Assembly (NCBI RefSeq): GCF_000738775.1
Contig: NZ_JPOC01000003.1
Location: 102,724-166,723, forward strand
DNA length: 64,000 nt
Origin: Prescottella defluvii
GTDB lineage: Bacteria > Actinomycetota > Actinomycetes > Mycobacteriales > Mycobacteriaceae
Direction of reading: 5' to 3'
Of this stretch, positions 16,242-28,139 are shown piece by piece (position 1 is the stretch's first letter; the number at the start of each line of letters is the position of its first letter). The notes below the pieces were generated by a model that ran no database searches, was not told where the DNA came from, and was given only the letters and a program-made list of their open reading frames with translations. The position numbers and the translations under genes are program-made.

Positions 16242-17498
16242 CTACACCCGGGCCGCGCCCACCGACCCGGCGTGCTCGTCGAACTGCCGCAGTCGGCGCA
16301 GCACCGTGAACAGGACCGCAACCGCGACGAGTCCGGTGCCGCCGTACACGGCGAGGGCGGCTTCGATCGGCACCAGCGCCGCAACCAGGCCGGCCACGAC
16401 GGCGCCCACCGATGCGCCCGCGGTGACCTGCGCCGACCACACGCCGGCGATCCGGGCCCCGAACTCGTCGGGGGTGTGCTTCTGGACGATGGCGTAGCGG
16501 ACGATGTCGGCGACGGCCTCACCGAATCCGTGTGCCACCAAACCGATCACGGTGACCGCGACGACTCCGGTGACGCCGGCACCGACCAGTCCGGCCGCCG
16601 AGAGCAGCATGCCCGCGAACACCGCGCGGCCCGACCAGCGGACGGTGCCGGTCCAGCCGCTGGTGAGCGAGCCCAGGACCGCACCCACCGCCGGCGCGGC
16701 GTACAGCAGCCCCGTCATGGACGCCCCGACGTGCAGTACGTCGGCGGCATACTCCGGGATCAGGACGGCCCACCCGGCGAGCAGCATCGTCACGAAGCCG
16801 CACACGAGCACACCGCCGATCACCCGGTGCCGCACGGCGAAGCGGAATCCACCGGCCACCGCCTGCAGCGGCGATTCGTCTCCCGAGTGGGTGGGCGGCA
16901 GGGACGGCAACCGGGTGATGCAGAACGTCGTGACCGCGGTGGTGGCCGCGGCCAGCGCGAACGCCAGTCCCACCCCGCCGGATGCGATGACGACACCCCC
17001 CAGAGCGGGCCCGAGCATCGCGCCGAGGTCGCCGGTGAGTGCCATCAGGGCGCCCGCTGCCGCCATCTTGTTCCGCGGCAACAGGGTCGGTGTCACGGCC
17101 ATCAGGACCGTCGCCGAGATCCCGCCGCAGACGCCGTCGACGACCGCGGCGACGTAGACCACCGACAGCATCGGGTCGGGCAGGAACGCGTTGACCGCGA
17201 GAATCGCGAAGGCGATGCCCGCGCACCCGCGGGCGATCGCGATCACCGTCCGGCGGTCGAACCGGTCCGCCAGGATGCCTCCGGCGAACGTCGCGAAGAA
17301 CGTCGTCAGGCCGAGCACCGTCGACACCGCCGCGACGTGCGCGGTGGAGTCGGTCAACTGGTAGACCTGCAGCGGCACCGCGACGATCAGGAACCCCAGC
17401 CCGAACAGCGACACCACCCGCGCGGTGAAGATGTACCGGAACTCGCGGCTGGTCCGCAGCGGATCCAGGTCCAGCGTCAGTTTGTCCAGAAGTGCCAC
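16242..17498 (-). CDS. EntS-like MFS siderophore exporter
   Basis: The 418-residue, 12-segment transporter of the major facilitator superfamily aligns well by eye with E. coli EntS: FRYIFTARVVSLFGLGFLIVAVP, GGILADRFDRRTVIAIARGC, and YAIVQKHTPDEFGARIAGVWSAQ. EntS exports enterobactin, so this protein most likely exports the catechol-peptide made by this locus. It starts 7 bases after the carrier-protein stop and is followed after about 70 bases by the siderophore reductase fusion, all on the same strand, consistent with one operon. Confidence 0.88.
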   Translation of the reverse strand: MALLDKLTLDLDPLRTSREFRYIFTARVVSLFGLGFLIVAVPLQVYQLTDSTAHVAAVSTVLGLTTFFATFAGGILADRFDRRTVIAIARGCAGIAFAILAVNAFLPDPMLSVVYVAAVVDGVCGGISATVLMAVTPTLLPRNKMAAAGALMALTGDLGAMLGPALGGVVIASGGVGLAFALAAATTAVTTFCITRLPSLPPTHSGDESPLQAVAGGFRFAVRHRVIGGVLVCGFVTMLLAGWAVLIPEYAADVLHVGASMTGLLYAAPAVGAVLGSLTSGWTGTVRWSGRAVFAGMLLSAAGLVGAGVTGVVAVTVIGLVAHGFGEAVADIVRYAIVQKHTPDEFGARIAGVWSAQVTAGASVGAVVAGLVAALVPIEAALAVYGGTGLVAVAVLFTVLRRLRQFDEHAGSVGAARV

Positions 17499-17505
17499 GT
17501 CGTGG

Positions 17506-17748
17506 TCACCGCGGGTCGAGCAGCGCGAACCACTGCTCGAGGTCGGGTTCGGACGCCAGCGACACGAAGTCGACGTCGACGCCGGTGTCGCGCCAGCGTT
17601 CGACGAGTGCCATCAGGCGTACCGAGTCGAGGCCCTGGTCGACCAGGCTCACGGTGGTGTCGATCTCGGTGACCTCGACGTCGAGGATCTGCGCCGTGTC
17701 GGCGAGAATCGTTTCTCGGCTCAACGGGGCTCCGGCTGTGTCGGACAT
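17506..17748 (-). CDS. stand-alone aryl carrier protein for 2,3-dihydroxybenzoate
   Basis: The 80-residue protein has the phosphopantetheine site VSLVDQGLDSVRLMALVERW with Ser42. It closely matches the C-terminal ArCP domain of EntB, including the downstream VDFVSLASEPDLEQWFALL. In enterobactin synthesis EntB combines isochorismatase and ArCP; here the isochorismatase gene (39778-40422) lacks the carrier, so this gene must supply it. EntE would load it with DHB, which is passed to the first C domain of NRPS-B. It begins 16 bases after the NRPS-C stop (GGGAGAT ribosome site), so it is translated from the NRPS-C/exporter message. Confidence 0.9.
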   Translation of the reverse strand: MSDTAGAPLSRETILADTAQILDVEVTEIDTTVSLVDQGLDSVRLMALVERWRDTGVDVDFVSLASEPDLEQWFALLDPR

Positions 17749-17764
17749 ATTTCGATCTCCCTTG

Positions 17765-20700
17765 TTACTGAGCTGTTCCGGCATCGGCGAGGACGTGGAC
17801 GGCGCACTCCCACGCCCGTGCGATCTCCGAGAGCGTGTCCGTGTCGAGCACGCCGGGCGGTGCGGCGAATTCACAGTCGAGGACCGGTCCGTCCCCCGCG
17901 TCCTCGACAACAGCGTCCACCTGCAGGACGTGGTCGAGCGGGGTCGCCGGGTCCACCGAGCCGCCGAGCGCCACCCCTTCCGGTGCACCGGCCCACGGGC
18001 CGCTGCTCTCCTCCCCCAGCGTCATCCGGCCGAGGTAGTTGAAGACGATCTGCGGGCGGGTACCGGATGCGAGGCGGTCGGCGAACTCGGGCGCCAGTCG
18101 GCGCAGCAGCCCGAATCCGATTCCGTTGTCGGCGATCTCGCCCAGTGCCTTCGACACCCGGGCCTCGACGTCCGCCGCCGGACGGTCGCCGTGCAGCACG
18201 CCGGCGACGTCGACGCCGCCGAGGTCGAAGGCGACCGGGAACATCGATGTGAACCAGCCGACGGTACGGGTGACGTCGGCGCCCGGCACGATCTGTTCCT
18301 CGCGTCCGTGGCCCTCGAGTTCGACGCGGACCGCGTCCCCGCCCCGCACCGACGCGACCGCGAGGGCGAGGGCGGCGAGGGCAGTCTCGTCGACCCGCCC
18401 ACCGAGCACTCGCGCCGTGACCGCCGCCGGGATCCGGCAGCGCACCGATCGCACGGCCGAGACCGTGTCCACGGTCCGGTCCAGCGGACGCGACCCCAAC
18501 GCCGGTTCTCCGAGACCGACGACCCGTTCCCAGGCCGACGACGTGGCGGTGATCCGATCCGAGCGGGCAGCGTCGGCGAGCCCGCGGGTCCAGGCACGGA
18601 ACGACGTGCCCGAATCGGGCAGTGCCACATCGTGTCCGTGCAGCGCCTGCTCGACAGCGGCAGCGAGGTCCGGGACCAGGATTCGCCACGAGACGCCGTC
18701 GACCACCAGGTGGTTGACCGCGACGAAAACTCGGTCCTCGCGGCCGAGCCCGAAGTCGAACCACACCACCTGCACCATCACGCCGATCTCGGGACGCAGC
18801 GCCGCGTACACCTTCGCCCGTTCCTGGGCGAACACGGCGGGCCACTCGGCATCGGGGACAGCGGAGACGTCCACGCGGCGCACCAGGGCCGCGGTGTCCG
18901 GGATCTGCTCCGGCACAGTCCATTCGATCGTTCCACCGGCCGACGAGAAGCGTGACCGCAGCATCGGGTGCGCCGCGAGCAGGCCCGCGACGGCGCGCGC
19001 CAGCACCGGGACGGACAGCCCCTCCGGCGCGACCAGCAGCCGCGCCTGCGAGAAGCGCCCGAGATCGGTCCCCCAGTTCAGTGCCTCCCACACGATCGGG
19101 GTCGGCAGCACGTCGCCGCTCGCCGGCGTCTCCGCGAGCGCGCGTGCCGCCGCGTCGAGCATCCCGTCCGGCCCCGCGTCCGACACCGCGGCCAGCTCGG
19201 CGACCGTCCGCAGCTCGAACACCTGACGCGCGGTCACCCGCAGGCCCGCGGCGCGAGCGCGCGAGACGAGCTGGATGGACACGATCGAATCGCCGCCCAA
19301 CGCGAAGAAGTCGTCGTCGATGCCGACCCGGTCCAGACCCAGGATGTCGGCGACCACCGCCGCGAGCGTCGCCTCGGTCTCCGTGCGCGGCTCGTCCGAT
19401 CCAACGAGGGCGCCGAAGTCCGGTTCCGGCAACGCCTTCCGGTCGGTCTTCCCGTTCGCGGTCAGCGGGAACTCGGCGAGCACCGTCACCGCCGCGGGCA
19501 CCATGTAGTCGGGCAGTTGCTCGGCGACGGCGGCGCGGGCCGCTGCCGGGTCGAGAGCACCGTCCGCGACGACGTACCCGACGAGCCGTTTCACCCCGCG
19601 AGCGTCGGTGTGCGCGATCACCACGGCGTCCCGCACGCCGTCGACCGCGGCCAGCGCGGCGCCCACCTCGCCGAGTTCCACCCGGAAGCCGCGGATCTTC
19701 ACCTGGTCGTCTCCACGGCCCAGGAACTCGAGGGTTCCGGTCGCGCCGCGTCGAACCGTGTCGCCGGTCCGGTACATCCGCTGCCCCACCGCGCCGAACG
19801 GATCGGCGACGAATCGCCCACCGGTCAGATCCGGACGTCCCAGGTAGCCACGGGCCACGCCCGCCCCGGCGAGGTACAACTCACCGGTGCCGCCGGCGGG
19901 GACCGGCCGGAGCATCCGGTCCAGCACGTACGCGCGACCGCCGTGCACCGCACGCCCCAGGCACGGCTCGTCGGCCTCGGTGACCTGGCCGACCAGCGCG
20001 TCGACGGTGCACTCGGTGGGCCCGTACAGGTTGAACGCGCGCCCGTCGGTGAGCTCGCGCAACCGCCGCCACGAGGAGGGATTGACCGCCTCGCCACCGA
20101 AACCGACTGTGGCCGGGCGATGTCCGCGGTCGAAGAGCCCCGCTGCGAGCATCCGATCGAGGAACGACGGTGTGACCTCGAGGAAGTCCAAGCCGTGCTC
20201 GACGACGTAGTCGGTCATCGCCTCGGGGTCGCGCATGGTGTCGTCGTCGAACACGTGGACGGTGTGCCCGTCGAACAGCCACAGTGTGGGCTGCCACGAC
20301 GCATCGAAGCTGAACGACCATGCGTGACCCACCCCGATCGAGTTCCGGCCGGTGGCCGCCACCGTCGGCCGGTACAGGTCGGCGCGGTGGCTCTCGAACA
20401 GGTTGAGCAGGTTCGCGTGGGTGACGGCGACGCCCTTGGGCAGGCCCGTCGATCCGGACGTGTAGATGACGTACACGGTGTTGTCCGGCCTCAGCGGGGC
20501 GATCCGGTCGACGTCGGTGACCGGGCCGGCCGGCAGCGCGGCCAGCGTCGCGACGACGGTGGGGTCGTCGAGCACCGTGACCGCGGTGCCGCGCAGCACC
20601 GGCGCGAGTGCCTCCGCGACGACGCTGTCGGTGACGACCACGGTGGGCGCCGCGTCGGACACCATGTGCGCCAGACGATCCGCCGGGTACGACGGGTCCA

Positions 20701-23700
20701 TCGGCACGTAGGTGCCGCCCGCAGCGATCACGGCGGCAATCGCCACCAGCATCCGTTCCGAGCGCGGCAGCGCCAGACCGACGACGACGTCGGGTCCGAT
20801 GCCGGAGCCGATCAGCAGCCGCGCCAGCCGCGCGGACGCGGCCCCGAACTCGGCGAACGTGAGCGTGGTGTCCCCGAACACGACCGCATCGGCGCCCGGA
20901 GTCTGCGCGATCGGTACGGCGAGCAGGTCGGCCACGGTGGCGCACCCGGTGACCGGAGCCGACGGGGTCGCGGCCCACTCCCCCACCGCTCGGTCCCGCT
21001 CGTCGGCGTCGAGGACGTCGATCCCGGCGATCGTGGGTGCACCGTCGGACGACAGTTGCTCGAGCAGTCGCACGAGGCGCCGCCCCAGCACGTCGACCTC
21101 GTCACCGGTGAACAGCGACTGCTGATATTCCAGGGTGAGGGCGAGTTCGTCGTCGAGTGCCGCGACGAGTACGAGCGGGAAATTGGTGGCGTCGTGACCG
21201 CGGACGTCGCTCACCTCGAGCCCGCCCGACCGCTGGGCCCGAGCGAGAGCGTCGGTGTCGATCGGGTAGCTCTCGAAAACCACCAGGGTGTCGAACAGTT
21301 CACCGATCCCGATGCTGCGCTGGACGTCGGCGAGGCCCACGTACTGGTCGTCGAGCACCCGGTTCTGCTCGGCCTGGGTCCGGCGCAGGAACTCGTCGGC
21401 TCTTTCGCCCGGGCGCAGGTTCACCCGCACCGCAACGGTGTTGATGAACAGGCCGATCATCGTCTCGATGCCCGGCACCTGTGGCACGCGTCCCGAGACC
21501 ACCGCGCCGAACACGACGTCGTCGCGATCGAGCCGGGTGCCCAGCAGCAGCCCCCACGCGGCCTGGACGACGGTGTTGACGGTGACGCCGAGCTCGCGGC
21601 TGCGGCGCTGCAGGGTGGCGGCCAGCCCGCTCGGCACCGAGATCGAGTGCTCCGCCGGTAGATCCGTGCGCAGGGACGACCCGGCGGGAGTCAGCAGCGT
21701 CGGCTCGCTCACCCCGTCCAGCAGTTCGACCCAGCGCCGCAGCGCGGCGTCGGTGTCCTGTTCGGACAGCCAGGCCAGATACTCGGTGAACGGCCGGACC
21801 GGCGGGAGCACACCGAGGTCGGCTCCGGAGCCGTACAGCGTGAACAACTCCCGCATCAGCAGCGGCGACGACCACCCGTCGAGCAGCAGGTGGTGCGCCG
21901 CGAACACCAGCCGGTGCCGGTCCGGGCCGAGACGGATCAGGGTGAACCGCACCAGGGGTGCCGTACCGACGTCGAACCGGGTGTTCCGGTCCCGGTCCAC
22001 CAACTCGGCACTGAGGTGCCCGGCGTCGGACACGGTGAGACCGGTGAGATCCACTTCGGTCCAGGGCACCTCGGGGTCGGCGAGGACCACACCGATCGGC
22101 TCGCCGGCCTCGGTGGTCCGGAAGCCGGTGCGCAACGTGGCGTGCCGGGTCAGCAGGGCGCGCACGCCGCGGCGCATCGTGTCGGGGTCGAGGTCCCCGC
22201 CGATGTCGAGCACCGTCTGCATCGCGTACACGTCTCTGTCAGCGTCCAGTTCGGCGAGGAAGAAGAGCCCGCGCTGCAGCGGCGTCAGCGGCACCACGTC
22301 CTCGATCGTGCCGAGCTCGTCTCGCAGTGAACGCAGTTCGGCGTAGCTCAGGACGCGATGGGTCAGGTCGGACGCCGTCGGACCGACCGGGGCCGCCGAC
22401 TCGGTGTGCCGCACGAGCGCGCCGAGCGCCCGGACCCACGACTCGGCGATGCGCGTCACGACGTCGGGGCCCAGCACCTCCGCGGCGGCGGTGAACTCGC
22501 ACACCAGTTCCGGACCGCGCTCGGTGTCCTCGGTGACCGCGTTGACGTCGAGCACGTGCTCGAGCGGCGTCGCCGGATCGACGGCACCACCGAGCGCGCC
22601 GGCCTCGGGCGCCGCCGACCAGTCGCCTCCCGCGACCTCTCCCAGCGTCATCCGGCCGAGATAGTTGAACATGACCTCGGGTGGGCGGTACCCGGCGAAG
22701 TGGCCGGCGGTGTCGGCGGACCGGCGCAGCAGGCCGAATCCGATGCCGCTGTCCGGGATCCGGCGCAGCGCGTCCTTCACCTGCGCCAATGCGACACCCA
22801 CGTCCGTCCCACCGGCCAGGGCCGCATCGACGTCGACTCCGGCGAGTTCGAGGACCGCCGGATACAGCGACGTGAACCAGCCGACGGTTCGGGACAGGTC
22901 CGCGCCGGGCACGACCTGTTCCTCCCGTCCGTGGCCCTCGAGGTGCACGCGCACCGCGTCACCGCCGCGCACCGACGCCACCGCGAGTGCGAGCGCCGTC
23001 AGCAGCACGTCGGCGACACCGGCGCCGTAGGCCGCCGGCACGGTGGTCAGCACCCGCTCGGTGATGTCGGCCGGCACCCGCATCTCGAGCGAGCGCGCGG
23101 CGCCGACCGTGTCGAGGGCGGGGTCCAGCGGACGCGAGCCCAGCGCGGGTTCCGCGAGGTCGGCGATGTTGCGCCACAGCGGCAGTGTCGCGGCCACGCG
23201 GTCCGACGCGGCGGCCTCGCCGAGGCCGACGGCCCAGTCGCGGAACGAGGTACCGCTCCCGTCGAGGGTCACCGGGACGTCGCGCCGCGCCTGGTCGACG
23301 GCGGTCGCGAGGTCCGGGGTCAGGATCCGCCACGACACGCCGTCCACGACGAGATGATGCGCGGCGACGAAGAGTCGTCCCTGCCGTCCCGCACCGAAGT
23401 CGAACCACACGACCTGCAGCATTCGACCGGATTCGGGACTCAGTGCCGCGTAAGCCTTCTCACGCTCGGCGGCGAACAGTTCGGCCCACTCGTCCGTCGG
23501 CGACTCGGAGGCCCCGGCGACCTCCACCCGGCGAATCATCCCTACCGGGTCCGGAACCTGTTCCGGCACCGTCCAGTCCGGGACTCCGCCGGAGACGACG
23601 AATCGCGACCGCAGCATGTGGTGTGTACCGAGCAGGGCTGCCAGCGCGCGCCCCAGTACCGGCATCGACAGCCCGGCGGGTGCGATCAGCAGACGTGACT

Positions 23701-26700
23701 GCGAGAAGCGGTCGATGTCGGCTCCGTGTTCGACGGTGTCCCACACGATCGGCGTCGGCGGCACCGCCCCGGTGGGTGCGACCTTCGGACGCGTCTGTGC
23801 GGCCGCCGCGTCGTCCGCGTCACGCATGTCGTGGGCGGCGGCGAGACCCGTGACGGTGCGCAGTTCGAACACCTGCCGGGCCGTGATCCGGATGTCGGCC
23901 GCGCGGGCACGGGTGACGAGTTGGATCGAGACGATGGAATCGCCGCCCAGGGTGAAGAAGTCGTCGTCGACACCGACCCGCTCGAGGTCCAGGACCTCGG
24001 CGACCACCGCCGCCAACGCGGCCTCGGTCTCCGTCCGCGGCTCACCCGAGCCGACGAGGGCACCGAAGTCCGGTTCGGGCAGCGCCTTCCGGTCGATCTT
24101 TCCGTTCGCGGTGATCGGGAACCGCGGGACCGCCAGCACCACCGCGGGCACCATGTAGTCGGGCAGGGCCTCGGCCGCCGCGGCGCGAACCGACCCGGGA
24201 TCGACATCGCCGGTGACGTAGCCGACCAGCCGTGTCATCCCCCGGGAATCGCGGTGCGCCAGCACGACGGTCTCTCCGACGACGCCCGGAGCGGCCGCGA
24301 GCACCGTCTCGATCTCACCGAGTTCCACCCGGTAGCCACGAACCTTGACCTGGTCGTCGCCGCGGCCGACGTATTCGAGCCGCCCGTCCGCGATCCAGCG
24401 GACGACGTCGCCGGTGCGGTACATCCGTTCCCCCACCGCGCCGAACGGGTCCGCGACGAAACGGGCGCCCGTGAGATCGGGTCGGCCCAGGTAGCCCCGT
24501 GTCACGCCGGCACCGGCGACGTACAGCTCACCGGCCACACCGGGCGCGGTGGGACGCAGCCAGGCGTCCAGCACGTACACCCGGGTCCCGGGTGCCGGAC
24601 CGCCGATGACGATGCGTTCGCCGGAGATCGGGGCGTAGGTGGCGTCGACGGTGGTCTCGGTGGGTCCGTAGCAGTTGAAGGTCGCGACGCCGAGCGTGTC
24701 CCGGGCGGCGGCGAGCCTGCGCCACAGGCCCGGGGAGACGGCTTCGCCGCCGACGGTGAGCTGCGCCGGGATGTGGCCGGACGGGTCGAGCAGACCGGCG
24801 TCGAGGAGCTGGTTCATGAGGACTGGCACGCAGTCGACGGAGTCGATGCGGTGTGCGCGCACGTAGTCGACGATGAACTCGGTGTCGGCGCGGTGTTCGT
24901 CCGCGAGCACGTGCAGGGTGTGGCCGTCGAAGAGCGACGTGAGGGCCGCCACCGCGGAGTCGAAGGCGAACGGGTACGTCAGCAGCACCTGTCGCGGGGC
25001 CGCGACCCGGCCGGTCGGCATCATCGTCTCGCGCTGCGCGGCATGCAGATCCGACAGATTGGCGTGGGTGACGACGACGCCCTTGGGTAGCCCGGTCGAT
25101 CCCGACGTGTAGATGACGTAGGCGGCGTGGCCCGGGCGCAGCGGCGCGAGCCGGTCCGCGTCGGTCACCGGCTCCGTCGCCTGCCGCGCCAGCTCGGTGC
25201 ACACGCGGGGGTCGTCGAGGACCAGCACCTCGACGTCCGCGAGCACGCCTTCGAGCGAGCCCGCCACCTCGGTGGTGGTGAGCACGATCCGGGGCCGGGC
25301 ATCGGCGACCATGTGCGCCAACCGATCCGCCGGATAGGTGGGATCCAGCGGCAGGTACGCGCCTCCGGCCGCGAGGACCGCGGCGATCGCCTCGACCGTG
25401 ACCGCCGACCGCGGCAGCGCCAGTCCCACCCGGTCGTCGGGTCCGACTCCACGCGAGATCAGCATCCGCGCCAGGCGCGCCGATGCTGCGGACAGTTCAC
25501 CGAAGGTGCGCCGCTCCCCGTGGTGCACCACCGCGATGCGGTCGGGGTCGTGCCCGGCAAGGAGATCGGAGACGGCGGCCGAGGCCGGTGGGGCCGACGG
25601 CCTTGCCGACCAGGCACCGATCACCCGGGCGCGCTCGGGGGCGGGCAGAACGTCGAGATGCGCCACCGGCACCTGCGGGCCGTCGGCGAGCGCCTCGAGG
25701 ATGGCGACCAACCGGGTCCCGAGTGCCTCGGCGTCGCTCTCGGTGAACAGGGACGGCCGGTAGTCGAGCGCGACGACGAGGGTGTCCGCGACACCGGCGG
25801 TGAGGACCAGCGGATAGTTGGTCGCGTCGACGGCGTCGACCCCGGCGATCCCGACCCCGCCGGCGCGCTGCGCACGCTCGAGGGCGTCCCGGTCCACCGG
25901 GTACGACTCGAAGATGGTGAGGGTGTCGAAGAGTTCGCCGAGACCGACCTCACGCTGGACCTCGGACAGGCCGATGTACTGGTGGTCGAGGGTGCGGGAC
26001 TGCTCGGACTGGACCCGGCGCAGCAGGTCGGCGACATTGCTCCGGGGGTCGAGCCGGACCCGGACCGGCACGGTGTTGATGAACAGCCCCACCATCGTCT
26101 CGACACCGGGAAGCTCCGCGGGCCGGCCGGAAACCGTTGCACCGAAGACGATGTCGTCGCGGCCGACCAGGCCGGAGAGCAGCAGTGCCCATCCGGTCTG
26201 CAGGACGGTGTTGAGCGTGACCCCGCACTCGCGCGCCAGCCCGGTGAGCCGGGCGGTGAGTCCGTCGGGGATGTCGACGGTGATCGCGGCGGCGGACTGC
26301 GCGTCGCGCGTGGTTCCGGGCGGGGTCACCAGCGTGGGTTCGGTGAGCCCGTCGAGGGATTCACGCCACAGGGCGCGGGCACCGTCGTGATCCTGACGGC
26401 CGAGCCACGCCAGGTAGTCGCGGTAGGGGCGGACGGGCGGCAGCCCGGCGGCGGTGCCTCCGGCCGCGTAGATCTCGAGCAGCTCCCGCACGAGAATCGG
26501 TGTGGACCATCCGTCCACGACGGTGTGGTGCGCGGTGAGCAGCAACCGGATGTCACCGGCACCGGCGCGGATGAGGGTCCACCGCACCAACGGCGGCGCG
26601 GTGAGATCGAACCACGTGCGCAGGTCCGCGTCGAGCAGGTCGGTCAGGGCGGCATCGGGGTCCGCTTCGCTGCTCAGATCGACGTTCCGCCATGCCACCT

Positions 26701-26986
26701 CGATGTCCTTGACGACCAGCCCGGCGATCCGGCCGTCCTTCCGGGGACGGAAGCAGGTGCGCAGTGCGGCGTGCCGGTCGAGCAGCGCCTGCGCGGAGAG
26801 GTGCATGCGCTCGACGTCCACGTCCCCCGTCAGTCGCAGCACCGACTGGACCGTGTAGGCATCCGGATCCGTCTGCACCGCAGCACTGTCCGCGTCCGCG
26901 GGTGCAGCCGAGGTACTGAGGAAGTGCAGCCCCTGCTGCAGCGGTGAGAGCGGGACGACGTCTTCGAGCTTGGACATGCGGGGCAT
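17765..26986 (-). CDS. non-ribosomal peptide synthetase NRPS-C (C-A-T-E-C-A-T-E), terminal, no thioesterase
   Basis: The 3073-residue protein has two complete elongation modules, each with its own epimerase. Module 1: C (HHTVVDGWS near 153), A ([12 protein letters not shown] near 627), T ([10 protein letters not shown] near 1015), E ([10 protein letters not shown] near 1214, [10 protein letters not shown]). Module 2: C (HHLLLDGWS near 1700), A (near 2177), T (LGGDSI near 2565), E ([10 protein letters not shown] near 2758; the first His is Asn, the second, catalytic His is kept). By-eye specificity codes (PheA positions 235-331) are D-S-A-D-T-G-C-V-D and D-A-Q-E-G-G-L-V-D. The N-terminus ([15 protein letters not shown]) looks like an acceptor docking segment. 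The C-terminus lacks a donor segment, thioesterase or reductase, so it should be last in the line with release in trans. An internal start at 26977 is possible. Confidence 0.93.
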   Translation of the reverse strand: MPRMSKLEDVVPLSPLQQGLHFLSTSAAPADADSAAVQTDPDAYTVQSVLRLTGDVDVERMHLSAQALLDRHAALRTCFRPRKDGRIAGLVVKDIEVAWRNVDLSSEADPDAALTDLLDADLRTWFDLTAPPLVRWTLIRAGAGDIRLLLTAHHTVVDGWSTPILVRELLEIYAAGGTAAGLPPVRPYRDYLAWLGRQDHDGARALWRESLDGLTEPTLVTPPGTTRDAQSAAAITVDIPDGLTARLTGLARECGVTLNTVLQTGWALLLSGLVGRDDIVFGATVSGRPAELPGVETMVGLFINTVPVRVRLDPRSNVADLLRRVQSEQSRTLDHQYIGLSEVQREVGLGELFDTLTIFESYPVDRDALERAQRAGGVGIAGVDAVDATNYPLVLTAGVADTLVVALDYRPSLFTESDAEALGTRLVAILEALADGPQVPVAHLDVLPAPERARVIGAWSARPSAPPASAAVSDLLAGHDPDRIAVVHHGERRTFGELSAASARLARMLISRGVGPDDRVGLALPRSAVTVEAIAAVLAAGGAYLPLDPTYPADRLAHMVADARPRIVLTTTEVAGSLEGVLADVEVLVLDDPRVCTELARQATEPVTDADRLAPLRPGHAAYVIYTSGSTGLPKGVVVTHANLSDLHAAQRETMMPTGRVAAPRQVLLTYPFAFDSAVAALTSLFDGHTLHVLADEHRADTEFIVDYVRAHRIDSVDCVPVLMNQLLDAGLLDPSGHIPAQLTVGGEAVSPGLWRRLAAARDTLGVATFNCYGPTETTVDATYAPISGERIVIGGPAPGTRVYVLDAWLRPTAPGVAGELYVAGAGVTRGYLGRPDLTGARFVADPFGAVGERMYRTGDVVRWIADGRLEYVGRGDDQVKVRGYRVELGEIETVLAAAPGVVGETVVLAHRDSRGMTRLVGYVTGDVDPGSVRAAAAEALPDYMVPAVVLAVPRFPITANGKIDRKALPEPDFGALVGSGEPRTETEAALAAVVAEVLDLERVGVDDDFFTLGGDSIVSIQLVTRARAADIRITARQVFELRTVTGLAAAHDMRDADDAAAAQTRPKVAPTGAVPPTPIVWDTVEHGADIDRFSQSRLLIAPAGLSMPVLGRALAALLGTHHMLRSRFVVSGGVPDWTVPEQVPDPVGMIRRVEVAGASESPTDEWAELFAAEREKAYAALSPESGRMLQVVWFDFGAGRQGRLFVAAHHLVVDGVSWRILTPDLATAVDQARRDVPVTLDGSGTSFRDWAVGLGEAAASDRVAATLPLWRNIADLAEPALGSRPLDPALDTVGAARSLEMRVPADITERVLTTVPAAYGAGVADVLLTALALAVASVRGGDAVRVHLEGHGREEQVVPGADLSRTVGWFTSLYPAVLELAGVDVDAALAGGTDVGVALAQVKDALRRIPDSGIGFGLLRRSADTAGHFAGYRPPEVMFNYLGRMTLGEVAGGDWSAAPEAGALGGAVDPATPLEHVLDVNAVTEDTERGPELVCEFTAAAEVLGPDVVTRIAESWVRALGALVRHTESAAPVGPTASDLTHRVLSYAELRSLRDELGTIEDVVPLTPLQRGLFFLAELDADRDVYAMQTVLDIGGDLDPDTMRRGVRALLTRHATLRTGFRTTEAGEPIGVVLADPEVPWTEVDLTGLTVSDAGHLSAELVDRDRNTRFDVGTAPLVRFTLIRLGPDRHRLVFAAHHLLLDGWSSPLLMRELFTLYGSGADLGVLPPVRPFTEYLAWLSEQDTDAALRRWVELLDGVSEPTLLTPAGSSLRTDLPAEHSISVPSGLAATLQRRSRELGVTVNTVVQAAWGLLLGTRLDRDDVVFGAVVSGRVPQVPGIETMIGLFINTVAVRVNLRPGERADEFLRRTQAEQNRVLDDQYVGLADVQRSIGIGELFDTLVVFESYPIDTDALARAQRSGGLEVSDVRGHDATNFPLVLVAALDDELALTLEYQQSLFTGDEVDVLGRRLVRLLEQLSSDGAPTIAGIDVLDADERDRAVGEWAATPSAPVTGCATVADLLAVPIAQTPGADAVVFGDTTLTFAEFGAASARLARLLIGSGIGPDVVVGLALPRSERMLVAIAAVIAAGGTYVPMDPSYPADRLAHMVSDAAPTVVVTDSVVAEALAPVLRGTAVTVLDDPTVVATLAALPAGPVTDVDRIAPLRPDNTVYVIYTSGSTGLPKGVAVTHANLLNLFESHRADLYRPTVAATGRNSIGVGHAWSFSFDASWQPTLWLFDGHTVHVFDDDTMRDPEAMTDYVVEHGLDFLEVTPSFLDRMLAAGLFDRGHRPATVGFGGEAVNPSSWRRLRELTDGRAFNLYGPTECTVDALVGQVTEADEPCLGRAVHGGRAYVLDRMLRPVPAGGTGELYLAGAGVARGYLGRPDLTGGRFVADPFGAVGQRMYRTGDTVRRGATGTLEFLGRGDDQVKIRGFRVELGEVGAALAAVDGVRDAVVIAHTDARGVKRLVGYVVADGALDPAAARAAVAEQLPDYMVPAAVTVLAEFPLTANGKTDRKALPEPDFGALVGSDEPRTETEATLAAVVADILGLDRVGIDDDFFALGGDSIVSIQLVSRARAAGLRVTARQVFELRTVAELAAVSDAGPDGMLDAAARALAETPASGDVLPTPIVWEALNWGTDLGRFSQARLLVAPEGLSVPVLARAVAGLLAAHPMLRSRFSSAGGTIEWTVPEQIPDTAALVRRVDVSAVPDAEWPAVFAQERAKVYAALRPEIGVMVQVVWFDFGLGREDRVFVAVNHLVVDGVSWRILVPDLAAAVEQALHGHDVALPDSGTSFRAWTRGLADAARSDRITATSSAWERVVGLGEPALGSRPLDRTVDTVSAVRSVRCRIPAAVTARVLGGRVDETALAALALAVASVRGGDAVRVELEGHGREEQIVPGADVTRTVGWFTSMFPVAFDLGGVDVAGVLHGDRPAADVEARVSKALGEIADNGIGFGLLRRLAPEFADRLASGTRPQIVFNYLGRMTLGEESSGPWAGAPEGVALGGSVDPATPLDHVLQVDAVVEDAGDGPVLDCEFAAPPGVLDTDTLSEIARAWECAVHVLADAGTAQ

Positions 26987-27012
26987 CCACTTCCGGTCGA
27001 GCGGTACAGAGA

Positions 27013-27052
27013 CGATCTCGGTCCCCGAGCAGGGACGTCGGGGCCGAGATCG
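27013..27052. terminator. hairpin between the siderophore-binding lipoprotein gene and NRPS-C
   Basis: CGATCTCGG-t-CCCC at 27013-27026 pairs with GGGGCCGAGATCG at 27040-27052; only one T is bulged and the loop is about 13 bases. It lies in the 78-base gap after the lipoprotein gene stop (27065) and before the NRPS-C start (26986), both minus strand. It could terminate, or partly attenuate, transcription coming from the iron box at 28140-28158, lowering NRPS-C relative to the lipoprotein. Confidence 0.6.
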
Positions 27053-27064
27053 CGGCCAGGGGTA

Positions 27065-28084
27065 CTACTGCTTGGCTGCGGGCAGCGCGCCGAGTCCCTC
27101 GTCGATCGAGTCGAGCGCGAGCAGGGCGGTCTGGTGCGTCGCGGCGTGCGAATGCTTGACCGGGACGAGGTTTCCGGCCTTCACGGCGGGCAGGGCCTGC
27201 CACAGCGGCGACGCCATCAGGTCCTGCAGTTCGGGGCTGAGCGAGCCGTCGAGCTCGACGCCGTAGACGATGACGTCGGCGTCACCGAGCTTCGCCATGA
27301 TCTTCTCGTTCGACACGTACTCGGCGTGCTTGTCCGCGGGGTCGTCCGGCGTACCGGGGAACTGCAGCCCCAGGTCGTCGAACAGGTTGGTGACGTACGA
27401 GGACTCGTACTCCCGCACGAACTCGCCCGGCTCGGTGCCGCAGATGTTGCAGACACCCGCGAACTTCAGGCTTCCGAGCTTGTCGCGGTACTTGTCCGAG
27501 ATCTCCTGGGCGCGCGCATCGTACTGCTCGATGGACTGGCCGTAGGAGTCACTGACGTTCGCGGCCGCGGCGAACTGCTCGCCGAGCGTGCGCCACTCGG
27601 CGGGGGTGGTGGGCCCGAGGAAGACCACGGGCGCGATGGCCTGCAGTTTGGCCATGTCGACCTCCGACTGCGCGCGGGCCGGGACACCCAGGATGATCAG
27701 GTCCGGGTTCGCGGCGGTGACGGCCTCGTAGTTCAGTTCGCTGATCGCGCCGTCGGGACCGACCTTCGGGATCGCGTCGTAGGCCTTCCTGGTGGCGTCG
27801 TCCATGTTGTCGTCCTCGCGCGTCCACTCGCAGATGCCGGAGAGGTCGGCACCCGACTGGATCAGCGGCAGGACGGCGTAGCCGCACGCCACGATGCTCT
27901 TCGGATCAGCCGGGATCTCGATCGCACCGTTGGCGGCCTGGAACGTGCGGGTCGTCCCGGCCCCGGTGGACTCGTTCCCCGAGTTCGTGTCGCCGCCGCT
28001 GCCGCATGCCACCAGTCCGGTCGACAGCAGCGCCGCGGCGCCGATCGTGGCGGCGCGGTGTGTCCAGCGCGTCTTCACCTGCAT
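27065..28084 (-). CDS. ferric-siderophore ABC transporter substrate-binding lipoprotein (FepB/FecB-like)
   Basis: The 339-residue protein has a lipoprotein signal with lipobox LSTGLVAC (Cys at residue 27). It is followed by a low-complexity linker and a TroA/FepB-type two-lobe binding domain (SIVACGYAVLPLIQSGADLSGI, YEAVTAANPDLIILG, NEKIMAKLGDADVIVYGV). It would capture the ferric siderophore outside the membrane. An iron box lies 56 bases upstream of its start. No permease or ATPase gene accompanies it here, so it must work with components encoded elsewhere, or less likely with the B12-type importer at 47963-49830. Confidence 0.9.
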   Translation of the reverse strand: MQVKTRWTHRAATIGAAALLSTGLVACGSGGDTNSGNESTGAGTTRTFQAANGAIEIPADPKSIVACGYAVLPLIQSGADLSGICEWTREDDNMDDATRKAYDAIPKVGPDGAISELNYEAVTAANPDLIILGVPARAQSEVDMAKLQAIAPVVFLGPTTPAEWRTLGEQFAAAANVSDSYGQSIEQYDARAQEISDKYRDKLGSLKFAGVCNICGTEPGEFVREYESSYVTNLFDDLGLQFPGTPDDPADKHAEYVSNEKIMAKLGDADVIVYGVELDGSLSPELQDLMASPLWQALPAVKAGNLVPVKHSHAATHQTALLALDSIDEGLGALPAAKQ

Positions 28085-28139
28085 CAGTGACTCCTACGTA
28101 CTCGAATAGCTTCGTCGTGCCGAGCGGTCGCTCAGATTA

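Noticed and set aside
16169..16522. N-terminal extension of the siderophore reductase fusion to 16522
   Set aside because: It would run through the C-terminal part of the EntS-like exporter gene, is Ser/Pro/Arg-rich, and the ATG at 16168 has a good ribosome site and a normal SIP N-terminus.
18968..21661. Plus-strand open frame of 897 codons opposite NRPS-C (and a similar one at 25127-26947)
   Set aside because: Same reason: antisense shadow of NRPS modules, with repeats that merely mirror the module repeats.
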